Part shown: piece by piece, positions 1-7,114 of the stretch
Numbering within the stretch: position 1 is the first letter of the stretch
Layout: every line of letters begins with the position of its first letter
NCBI GenBank assembly: GCA_041859375.1
Contig: JBHEKP010000380.1
Span: forward strand, 1 to 22,335
Length of the DNA stretch: 22,335 bases
Direction: 5' to 3'
Source: JBHEKP01 sp041859375
GTDB taxonomy: Bacteria > Hydrogenedentota > Hydrogenedentia > Hydrogenedentales > CAITNO01
Notes under the pieces: generated by a model
The model's database searches: none
What the model was told of the DNA's origin: nothing
The model's input: the letters and a program-made list of their open reading frames with translations, nothing else
Translations under genes and position numbers: made by a program

Positions 1-1400
1 TCGGGGGCTTTGGCGGAGATAAACCCGTCCAGGGGGCCCGACTCGTGCTTTTGTATCAACCCGGCAAGCAGGTTGTTCATTTCGTCCGGGTCGTTTTCCA
101 GGTCGTACATCTCATAACAGTCCCACACGCCGTGGTACTGCATAAGCTTGTGGGTGTCGGTGCGCACGCCGAGCACGGTGGGGGTCTGGGGGAAACTGCG
201 CTCCCAGAAGTATTCGTACAGGAAGGCCCCGCGCCAGGGCGTATTCTCCCCCTTAAGCAGTTTCAGGAACGACGCGCCCTGGATGTTTTCCGGCACGGGC
301 AGCCCCGCCGCCTCTATGAAGGTGGGCGCGAAATCAATGTTCAGCACCATCCCGGAACAGCGTGATCCGGCGGGAATCAGCGCCGGACAGTGGGCCAGCA
401 GCGGCACGCGGATGGACGCCTCGTACATGGTGCGCTTGTCGATGAGGCCGTGCTCGCCAAACTGGAACCCGTTGTCCGAGGTGAACACAAAAAGGGTGTT
501 CTCCAGGACGCCCTTTTCCCGGAGCGCGTCCATGATGCGGCCCGCGCTGTCATCAACAGCGCGGAGCGTTTCCGTGTAGCGCCGGGTGAATGTGTCGTAG
601 TCCACCGTGTCGTTGTACATGCCGTCCACGCCGTGCCAGCTTTTCCGCTGCCGCCGCACCCATTCGGGCTTGCCCCGGTAGTTCTCCTCCGTGTCGGCCA
701 TGGATTCGGGCCTGGGCCAGGCCTTGTCCCTGTAGCAGTCCCTGTGGCGGTCGGCGGGATGGAACTCGGCATGCACCGCCTTGTGGGAAACATACAGGAA
801 GAAGGGGCTCGTGCGTTCGCGGCCGATGAACTCCACCGCCCGGTCCGTGATCAGGTCGGTGACATAGCCGCTCTGCTTCTCCTGTTTCCCGTTGATGTTG
901 AACACGGGGTCCACATACACCCCCTGGCCCTTGAAGGAAACCCAGTGGTTGAATCCGGGCTGGGGACCGTCGCTCTCGCCGCCCATGTGCCACTTTCCGG
1001 TGAAGCAGGTGTCGTAGCCCGCCTGCTGGAGCACCACAGGGAACAGGGGCGTGTTTTCCGGCATGGGGGTGACGTTGTCAAGCACGCCATGGGTGTGGGC
1101 GTACTGCCCGGTCAGAATCGAGGCGCGGCTCGGCGAACAGAGCGACGAGGTTACAAAGGCGTTTTCGCAGATGACGCCGCCGCGCGCGATGGCGTCCAGA
1201 TGGGGTGTTTCCACAAAGGGATGGCCCAGCACGCCCAGGGCGTCAAAGCGCAAATCATCAATGAGCATGAAGACGATGTTCGGCGCGCCCGCCGCGGCGC
1301 TTTGGGGTTCCCCCGCCGCACCCGCCGCAACAGCGCCCGCCGCCGCCAGCGCCGCCGTGTCTTTCAGAAAGGACCTGCGGGAAATGGAGCCATGACTCAT
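1..1400 (-). CDS. Tat-exported type I sulfatase (3' end outside window)
   Basis: Secreted formylglycine-dependent sulfatase that would remove sulfate esters, probably from sulfated polysaccharides, outside the cytoplasm. The 466 visible residues start MSHGSISRRSFLK, a twin-arginine signal (SRRSFLK, residues 7-13) followed by an Ala-rich hydrophobic stretch. The metal-binding Asp pair is in FMLIDDLR (D48, D49). The sulfatase signature CSPSRASILTG begins at C88, the residue converted to formylglycine, with R92 in the CxPxR pattern. FTGKWHMG and TSDNGFQFGEHG supply further active-site residues. The ATG at 1400 is preceded at 9 bases by AAGGAGG (1410-1416). The gene lies 27 bases after bshA and may be read from the same transcript. 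The C-terminal end is beyond base 1. Family is certain, substrate unknown. Confidence 0.93.
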   Translation of the reverse strand, partial: MSHGSISRRSFLKDTAALAAAGAVAAGAAGEPQSAAAGAPNIVFMLIDDLRFDALGVLGHPFVETPHLDAIARGGVICENAFVTSSLCSPSRASILTGQYAHTHGVLDNVTPMPENTPLFPVVLQQAGYDTCFTGKWHMGGESDGPQPGFNHWVSFKGQGVYVDPVFNINGKQEKQSGYVTDLITDRAVEFIGRERTSPFFLYVSHKAVHAEFHPADRHRDCYRDKAWPRPESMADTEENYRGKPEWVRRQRKSWHGVDGMYNDTVDYDTFTRRYTETLRAVDDSAGRIMDALREKGVLENTLFVFTSDNGFQFGEHGLIDKRTMYEASIRVPLLAHCPALIPAGSRCSGMVLNIDFAPTFIEAAGLPVPENIQGASFLKLLKGENTPWRGAFLYEYFWERSFPQTPTVLGVRTDTHKLMQYHGVWDCYEMYDLENDPDEMNNLLAGLIQKHESGPLDGFISAKAP

Positions 1401-1427
1401 GACGGCGAACCTCCTTGGGTGGGAAAC

Positions 1428-2579
1428 TCAGTCCTTTGCCTCCGCGCAGAGCGTTTCCCGGCGGCGGATCAGAAGCTCATCATACAACGCCTCGTACTGT
1501 CCGACAATCTTGTCCGGGGAGAAATGTTTCAGGGCGTGCTCCCGCCCACTGATGCCCATTTCGCGGGCGGCCTCCGGATTGGTGAGGATTTCCACGCCGT
1601 AACGGGCCATGCCCTCAATGTCCCCCACCTCGCAGAGGTAACCGGTCACACCGTGCTCGACAACCTCGGTAATACCGCCGCTGTTGGTCACCAGCACCGG
1701 CACCCCGCAGGCCATCGCCTCCAGGGGAACCAGCCCGAAGCTTTCGTGCTCGCTTGGCTGGAACACCAGGTCGGCGGCGGGCAGCAGCTCCTCGATGTTG
1801 TCCACATTGCCCAGATAGGTAATCCGGTCGGAGATGCCGAGCTGCTTGGCCACGCCCACCGCGCCGATGCGCTCCGGCCCGTCGCCCGCCATTATCAGCC
1901 GCGCATCCACAGAATCAAGCATTTTCCGGAAGGCGCGGACCACGTCGGTGACGCGCTTGACCGGACGGAAGTTCGAGATGTGCATGATGATTTTCTCGCC
2001 TTTCGGGGCGAGCAATGTCCGGTTGACGGGGCGGGGCTTGAATTTTTCCGGGTCAAAGAAGTTGTAAATCGTGCGGACCGGCCGGGACAGGTTGAACTCG
2101 CGCTGCGTCTCCTCGCTCAGCCATTCGGACACGGCGGTGACCGCGCAACTGTGCTCCATGGCGTGGCGGGTAACCCGGTAAAAGGAGGGGTGGCTGCCCA
2201 CGAGCGTGATGTCCGTGCCGTGCAGGGTGGTCACAAGGCAGAAGCGCTTCTCGCGGGGCATCATGTCCCGGGCAATCATGGCGGCGGCGGCGTTGGGAAT
2301 GGCGTAGTGGGCGTGCCACATCTCAATGCCAAACTCCTCGGCCACCTCGTTTATCTTTGCGGCCAGCGCCAGCGAGTAGGGCGGCAGGCGGAACAGCGGG
2401 TAGCTGATCTGGTCCACATAATGGGCGAACACGTTTTCCGCATAACGGCCCATGCGGAAGGGCGGCTCCATGGTGACAAAGTGCACCTCGTGGCCGCGCC
2501 TCCCCAGCGCCAGCCCGAGTTCCGTGGCGAGGATGCCGCTGCCGCCCGCGCTCGCCTGGCAGGTGATTCCTATTTTCAT
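1428..2579 (-). CDS. bshA: BshA, N-acetyl-alpha-D-glucosaminyl L-malate synthase (bacillithiol step 1)
   Basis: Retaining GT4 glycosyltransferase that joins UDP-GlcNAc and L-malate to make GlcNAc-malate, the first intermediate of bacillithiol. The protein is 383 residues, close to the roughly 380 usual for BshA. Visible hallmarks are the N-terminal glycine-rich loop MKIGITCQASAGGSG, TTLHGTDIT (118-126), SNFRPVKRV (202-210) and the donor-binding EHESFGLVPLE element with E279 and E287 (the E-x7-E motif). The ATG at 2579 overlaps the bshB1 stop as ATGA and has GGAGG seven bases upstream (2587-2591). An in-frame start further upstream exists, but it would extend into bshB1 and lacks family similarity. 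Identification is strengthened by bshB1 and bshC directly upstream. Cytoplasmic. Confidence 0.95.
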   Translation of the reverse strand: MKIGITCQASAGGSGILATELGLALGRRGHEVHFVTMEPPFRMGRYAENVFAHYVDQISYPLFRLPPYSLALAAKINEVAEEFGIEMWHAHYAIPNAAAAMIARDMMPREKRFCLVTTLHGTDITLVGSHPSFYRVTRHAMEHSCAVTAVSEWLSEETQREFNLSRPVRTIYNFFDPEKFKPRPVNRTLLAPKGEKIIMHISNFRPVKRVTDVVRAFRKMLDSVDARLIMAGDGPERIGAVGVAKQLGISDRITYLGNVDNIEELLPAADLVFQPSEHESFGLVPLEAMACGVPVLVTNSGGITEVVEHGVTGYLCEVGDIEGMARYGVEILTNPEAAREMGISGREHALKHFSPDKIVGQYEALYDELLIRRRETLCAEAKD

Positions 2580-3319
2580 TCCGTGTCCTCCGCCGCAAAG
2601 GGGTCCAGGCCGGGCAGCATGTCCAGCGCAATCGGACCGTCCGCGTAAAAGGCCTCGCCGCAATGGGCGCCGATGCGGCCGCCCCAGTACCTGGCGCGCA
2701 CCTCAATGCCCTCCCAGAAGGCCTCGGAGGCGATGTAAGTGTCGCCTCCGGAATAATTCTTGTTGAAGAACTGGGAGGCATAGGCCCTGAGCGCCTCCAG
2801 TTTCGCGTCAAAGGTTTCGGTGATGTCTATGATGAAGTCCGGTTCGCCGCCCGTGTCCATGTAGGGGTGGAAATAGTACATCCGTTCCGCGCGGTGGGGC
2901 GGCTGGCCGGTCTCAATCCTTGCCAGCCCCGCCATGAAATTGGCGTCCCGCACCAGTTCATGCACGGCCGCATGGTCGGGGTGCCGATCGGGACTGTTCA
3001 GGGTGAGAATGACCCTGGGCCGGAACCTGCGCAAAAAGGGCACCACCACACAGCGCTGCTGGGTGGAGTTGGCCACTCCGCCGTCCGGCAGACCCGCGTT
3101 CATGCGCACCGCGACACCCAGCGCGGCGGAGGCCTTTTCCGCCTCCCTGGCCCGCTCCTCAGGCGTGCCGCGCGTGCCCAGCTCCGCGCGTGTCAGATCC
3201 AGCACCCCCACGCGCCGCCCCTGCCGCGCCAGTTTGGCCAGCAGTCCGCCGCAGCCAATCTCCACATCGTCGGGATGGGCGCCCACCGCCAGCACTTCCA
3301 CGGTCTCATCCGAGCTCAT
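2576..3319 (-). CDS. bshB1: BshB1, GlcNAc-malate deacetylase (bacillithiol step 2)
   Basis: Zinc-dependent LmbE/PIG-L family deacetylase that removes acetate from GlcNAc-malate to give GlcN-malate. The 247-residue protein has the family zinc motif AHPDD (residues 14-18) and the second metal/substrate motif RHPDH (112-116), plus TRAELGTRG near residue 43, typical of BshB1. Two ATG codons compete: 3325 and 3319. I chose 3319 because AGGAGG sits 10 bases upstream of it but only 4 from 3325, and because it then forms the same ATGA overlap with the upstream stop as the other junctions of this operon. The alternative adds only Met-Ala. It lies between bshC and bshA with 4-base overlaps on both sides, implying translational coupling. 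Confidence 0.94.
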   Translation of the reverse strand: MSSDETVEVLAVGAHPDDVEIGCGGLLAKLARQGRRVGVLDLTRAELGTRGTPEERAREAEKASAALGVAVRMNAGLPDGGVANSTQQRCVVVPFLRRFRPRVILTLNSPDRHPDHAAVHELVRDANFMAGLARIETGQPPHRAERMYYFHPYMDTGGEPDFIIDITETFDAKLEALRAYASQFFNKNYSGGDTYIASEAFWEGIEVRARYWGGRIGAHCGEAFYADGPIALDMLPGLDPFAAEDTE

Positions 3320-4890
3320 AGCCATTCCACCTCCTGGGTGCGTGTGTAATCAAGGGACAGTTCGTCCAGCAAACGCGCCACCAGCCCCGGCCCCTGCGAG
3401 AACAGGTAGGAGAACGGGGAGAACACCCGCTCCTGCGGCTTCCTCATCGGCGCAAGGCTGCCACGCAGCCGTTCCAGCTCCTGTGTCGCCCTGCGGAGCC
3501 GGTCCTCATCCCCCCGGCGCAACCGCGCCTCAATCCGGTCAAAGCCGCCGTTCAGATGCTCCCGCATCTTCCTGACCATGGCCGCGCCGTCACCCGGGAC
3601 ACCGGCCAGTTCCCCCTCAAGCGCCTCCAGCGCCGTCCCCGCCTCGGCGCGCCGACGCGCCACTTTTTCCAGCACGGGCGGGGCCGCCTCCGCATCCAGC
3701 GCCCGATCCAGGCACTCCCGTTCCGGCAGCATCAAATCATCCACCGTCAACCCCGTTTCGTTCAGCCGCCTGCGCTCCTTGGGGGTGATCATGACCGCGC
3801 GGGCGCGGGGCCACACGACCGGCATGTCCACGCTGAAACGGGCGAACACCCGCTTTAACTGCGCCCAGTAGGCCACCTCGCCGGGACCGGCCACATAGGC
3901 CGCGCAGGGGAACAGCACCTGCTGCACCACCGGGCGCAGCGCCACATTCGGGGAAAACCTGCCCGGCTCCGCGGCCAGCAGCTCCAATAGCTCCGCCTGT
4001 CCGTAGGAAAGCCCCTCCTCCTCCGGCAGTTCGAAGCGTCCCCGCCGGTAAAGCACCTTTCTGCGCCGCCCCCCCACCATCAGAAAGAAATTGCACGCGT
4101 CCTCAGCGCGCACAATCGCAGGCTCCAACCCGGCCGCACGCATCCCCTCCCCCGCCTCCGCAAGCAGGCGGGTCGTCTCCAGCGGCGACTCAATCTCGCC
4201 GCGAATCACCCGCGCAGCCGCCGCCCTCGCCGTCTGCATGTGCGGCGCAAAGATAATCATGTCCGTGTCTTTGAACAGGGCGGCCATGAGCCGGGCAAAC
4301 CAGTTCGACACCGACGCCGCCTCTGAAAGCGTGTCATGGAGCAGTGCCGCCGTCTCCCCTGTCAGCTCCGAACCGGCGCAGGCCGCGGCAAGCTCGTCAA
4401 TCCACCCGTGGAGCGACGCATCGGCGGGCACCTTGTGCATGGGCAGCCCGGCCACATCCGCCGCCGCGCCGGAATTGTCCGCCGGGGTGTAGACCCTCTC
4501 GATGATTCCCCCCGCGTTGTCACGGAACCAGGCGCGGCGCACCTCCTCAAAATCATGGTCCTCCGAGGCCACCCAGAACACCGGGACACAGGCGCCCCCA
4601 TGCCGTTCCCGCATTTCCCGCGCCAGCCGCACCGCAGTCACCGCCTTGAGCAGGGTGTACATCGGCCCGAGAAAAAGGCCGGGCTGCTGGCCAGTGATGA
4701 TGACCGGCTCGTCCCCCCGGAATTCACGGGCAAGCCCCAGCTTGGGCTGGAGGGCGCGGAGCGCCTCCGCCAATGGGAGATCCCAAGACCTGCCTGGGGG
4801 TGCGGTTGCCGTCAGGGATTCCGGGGCCGCGGCAAACCATTCCATCACAGCGGGATCACCCGACGCGTAACGCTGCAACAATCCGCTCAT
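3316..4890 (-). CDS. bshC: BshC, putative cysteine-adding enzyme of bacillithiol synthesis (step 3)
   Basis: BshC is taken to ligate L-cysteine to GlcN-malate and so complete bacillithiol. The 524-residue product is near the usual 530-545. It shows the diagnostic segments IITGQQPGLFLGP (64-76) and VFWVASEDHDFEEV (104-117), a long helical charged region in the C-terminal half (coiled-coil-like, rich in Arg, Glu and Ala) and a C-terminal tail ending LDYTRTQEVEWL. The Met at 4890 is chosen because it overlaps the methyltransferase stop as ATGA and begins the family N-terminus. An upstream in-frame Met at 4959 would place 23 Arg-rich residues inside the previous gene. Nothing looks truncated. Cytoplasmic. 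Confidence 0.95.
   Translation of the reverse strand: MSGLLQRYASGDPAVMEWFAAAPESLTATAPPGRSWDLPLAEALRALQPKLGLAREFRGDEPVIITGQQPGLFLGPMYTLLKAVTAVRLAREMRERHGGACVPVFWVASEDHDFEEVRRAWFRDNAGGIIERVYTPADNSGAAADVAGLPMHKVPADASLHGWIDELAAACAGSELTGETAALLHDTLSEAASVSNWFARLMAALFKDTDMIIFAPHMQTARAAAARVIRGEIESPLETTRLLAEAGEGMRAAGLEPAIVRAEDACNFFLMVGGRRRKVLYRRGRFELPEEEGLSYGQAELLELLAAEPGRFSPNVALRPVVQQVLFPCAAYVAGPGEVAYWAQLKRVFARFSVDMPVVWPRARAVMITPKERRRLNETGLTVDDLMLPERECLDRALDAEAAPPVLEKVARRRAEAGTALEALEGELAGVPGDGAAMVRKMREHLNGGFDRIEARLRRGDEDRLRRATQELERLRGSLAPMRKPQERVFSPFSYLFSQGPGLVARLLDELSLDYTRTQEVEWL
3329..3335 (-). promoter_or_regulatory. Ribosome binding site deciding the bshB1 start
   Basis: AGGAGGT on the minus strand inside the last codons of bshC. 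The spacer is 10 bases to the ATG at 3319 and 4 bases to the ATG at 3325, which favours the downstream start. Confidence 0.6.
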
Positions 4891-5666
4891 TCCGCCTTTA
4901 TCCTCCGGCACAAAAGCAGCATGCGCGGCGCGTCGGGGCCGAATCCCCCTCCGTCGCACGCGCCGAACACCTTTTCCACAACCATGCCGGCTCCCGCCAG
5001 CATGCCCGTCATCTCCCCCAGATTATAACAGCGCACCGACTCGGTGAAACGCCCCGCAAACTGCCCGTCCCTTTCCACCTCCACGGTTTTGTTCACCCGG
5101 CCCGCCTCCGCGTCATGCCAGCGGCGCTCGAGAATGCGCCACGGGCCGTTCATCCGCTCCGTGCGCGGCTGGAGGCGGGGCAGTTCCCGCTCCGCGTTCA
5201 TGTAGTCCATGAACAAACGGCCGCCCGGCCTGAGCACCCGCCCGATTTCGCCCAGGGCCCGCCGGTTGCCCGCATCGTCAAAATAGCCAAAACTGGTGAA
5301 AAAATTGAAGACCACGTCAAAGACCGGGGGAAAGGGAATGCGCCGCATGTCCCCCCGCACCAGCACCGCGCCCGGCCCCATCGCCGCGCGGGCAAGCCGC
5401 AGCAGCTCCCGCGAATAATCCAGGCCCGCCATGAAACCCGCGCACCCGGCAAGATGGACCATGTGACGCCCCGCGCCGCAGCACAGGTCAAGGGCGCAAT
5501 CCGACGCCGACAGTCCCGTGACCGCGCGGGCAAACGCCGCCTCGGGGGCCGCCGCCTCGGCGGTGCGGTGGGCGTACACCACGGGATACAGCACGCCGAA
5601 CGCGTCGGCAAACCAGTTCTCCGGCGCGCCGCGCCCTTCCTTTCCCGTGTCGTCTTTTCCACTCAT
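4887..5666 (-). CDS. SAM-dependent methyltransferase, candidate NmbA-like N-methyl-bacillithiol synthase
   Basis: Class I Rossmann-fold methyltransferase of 259 residues. Motif I is ALDLCCGAGRH (58-68), the acidic end of strand 2 is GLDYS (81-85), RGDMRRIPF starts at 104, FFTSFGYFDD lies at 122-131 and RVLRPGGRLFMDY at 143-155. It is the first gene of a unit in which all three following junctions (to bshC, bshB1 and bshA) are 4-base ATGA overlaps, so it is very likely part of bacillithiol metabolism. In green sulfur bacteria a SAM methyltransferase (NmbA) makes N-methyl-bacillithiol, and this gene is a natural counterpart. That assignment is inference from context, since the fold alone does not fix the substrate. 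The start at ATG 5666 has GGGGA nearby upstream. An earlier in-frame start at 5768 would overlap the terminator-like hairpin and the lysC 3' end. Confidence 0.85.
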   Translation of the reverse strand: MSGKDDTGKEGRGAPENWFADAFGVLYPVVYAHRTAEAAAPEAAFARAVTGLSASDCALDLCCGAGRHMVHLAGCAGFMAGLDYSRELLRLARAAMGPGAVLVRGDMRRIPFPPVFDVVFNFFTSFGYFDDAGNRRALGEIGRVLRPGGRLFMDYMNAERELPRLQPRTERMNGPWRILERRWHDAEAGRVNKTVEVERDGQFAGRFTESVRCYNLGEMTGMLAGAGMVVEKVFGACDGGGFGPDAPRMLLLCRRIKAE

Positions 5667-5687
5667 GGGCCGTCCCCGTGCCGCAAG

Positions 5688-5727
5688 AAAACCGCCCGGA
5701 CCGGGCGAGCGCGCCTGGACCGGGCGG
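5688..5727 (-). terminator. Possible intrinsic terminator or attenuator after lysC
   Basis: On the minus strand an 8-base stem, CCGCCCGG paired with CCGGGCGG (5720-5727 and 5692-5699), encloses a 20-base GC-rich loop and is followed by TTTTCTT. A smaller alternative hairpin, CGCCC/GGGCG, lies within it. It sits 25 bases after the lysC stop and 21 bases before the methyltransferase start, a natural place to separate the two units. The T-tract is short, so termination may be partial. Confidence 0.5.
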
Positions 5728-5751
5728 AACAAAACCATTCCAGGCGGACGG

Positions 5752-7062
5752 CTACGCCTCCGCCTCAAAGGCGTTGTAGATGGCGCCCACCGCCGCCTTC
5801 AGGTCACCCTCCTCCACGCCGATGATGATGTTCATCTCGGAGGAGCCCTGGTCAATCACGCGGATGTTCACGCCCGCCCCCGACAGGGCGCCGCAGAGCT
5901 TTGCCGCCACGCCGATGTGGTGGTTCATGCCCTGGCCCACGGTGGCAATCATCGCCAGCCCCGGGGTGACGGATATCTCGTCCGGGCTCACCCGCCTGCG
6001 CACCGCCTCCACAATCGCGTCGCCCCGGCCCTTCAGCTCCTCGTCGCGCACGATGACCGACATGGTGTCAATGCCGGTGGGCATGTGCTCCCAATTCACG
6101 TCGAATTCCTCGAAGATGCCCAGCACCTTCACGCCGAAGCCGCGCTCCTTGTTCATCAGCGTCTTTTCAATGTTGAACATGGTGAACCCGGCGCGCCCGG
6201 CGATTCCGCACACCGGCGTCTGCGCCGTGCGCGCGGCGACAATCAGGGTGCCCTGCGCCTCCGGATCCTTCGTGTTGCGGATGTGGATCGGGATGCCCGG
6301 CTCGCGCACCGGAAAAATGGCCTCGTCATGGAGCACCGTCGCGCCCATGTACGAAAGTTCGCGCAGTTCCGTGTAGGTGATCTCGTCAATCTTGCGCGCG
6401 CCCGGCACGATGCGCGGATCGGTCATGCGGAAGCCCGTGACGTCGGTCCAGTTCTCATACATGTCGGACTTGGACGCGCGCGCCACAATGGAACCGGACA
6501 CGTCGCTGCCGCCGCGGGAGAAGGTTTTCACCGTGCCGTCCGGCATGGCGCCGTAAAAGCCGGGCACCACAAACATGCCGTCCCCCTGGAGCCGCGCGCC
6601 CAGCAGTTCGTAGGAGACGGGATCAAGTTCGCCGGTGGACTTGAACTTGACGCATTCCGCCGGGTCCACAAAGACCGCCCCGAGCACCTCGGCCACCAGG
6701 CGCCCGTTCAGGTATTCGCCGCGCGACGCCATAAAGTCCGGGGCCTCATAGGCGCCCGCCTGCGCGCCGATTTCCTCCAGGAGCGGGGCGATGTCAAAGG
6801 AGACGCCCAACTCGCGCGCCAGCTCAAGAAACCGGTCCTCAATCATCTTTTTCGGCTCGGAGGCGTCCAGGCCCTGCCGGGCGATGCCGTGCCAGGCATA
6901 GAGCAAATCGGTGATTTTCTTGTCGTCCGGGGTGCGCTTGCCCGGCGCCGAGGGCACGATGAAACGGCGGTCCGGGTTGGATTTGATGATGGCCACGACA
7001 TCGCGCACGCAGGCGGCGTCGGCGAGGGAGGTTCCCCCGAACTTGCAGGTGATGCGGCTCAT
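5752..7062 (-). CDS. lysC: Aspartate kinase (monofunctional, with C-terminal ACT domains)
   Basis: Phosphorylates L-aspartate to 4-phospho-L-aspartate, the first step toward lysine (and diaminopimelate), threonine and methionine. The 436-residue protein has the kinase N-terminus CKFGGTS (6-12), the loop VPSAPGKRTPDDKKITDLL (36-54), FSRGGSDVSG (181-190), which contacts substrates, and ELSYMGATVLHDEA (235-248). Residues from about 295 to the end form two ACT domains. The last contains VGQGMNHHIGVAAKL and NIRVIDQGSSEMNI, typical of feedback-sensitive kinases. The Met at 7062 (MSRITCKFGG) fits the family start and has AAGGGA a few bases upstream. An in-frame ATG at 7086 would add eight residues. 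It follows rseP by 52 bases. Confidence 0.93.
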   Translation of the reverse strand: MSRITCKFGGTSLADAACVRDVVAIIKSNPDRRFIVPSAPGKRTPDDKKITDLLYAWHGIARQGLDASEPKKMIEDRFLELARELGVSFDIAPLLEEIGAQAGAYEAPDFMASRGEYLNGRLVAEVLGAVFVDPAECVKFKSTGELDPVSYELLGARLQGDGMFVVPGFYGAMPDGTVKTFSRGGSDVSGSIVARASKSDMYENWTDVTGFRMTDPRIVPGARKIDEITYTELRELSYMGATVLHDEAIFPVREPGIPIHIRNTKDPEAQGTLIVAARTAQTPVCGIAGRAGFTMFNIEKTLMNKERGFGVKVLGIFEEFDVNWEHMPTGIDTMSVIVRDEELKGRGDAIVEAVRRRVSPDEISVTPGLAMIATVGQGMNHHIGVAAKLCGALSGAGVNIRVIDQGSSEMNIIIGVEEGDLKAAVGAIYNAFEAEA

Positions 7063-7114
7063 GTTCTTTCCCTTGTCCTGTGACATTTGCGTCCGGATTC
7101 CCCGTCCCCCGCCA

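Noticed and set aside
390..2648. A 752-codon open frame on the plus strand opposite the sulfatase and bshA
   Set aside because: It is antisense to two genes with clear family motifs. Its translation is His- and Gly-rich without recognisable domains, as expected for a shadow frame in GC-rich DNA.
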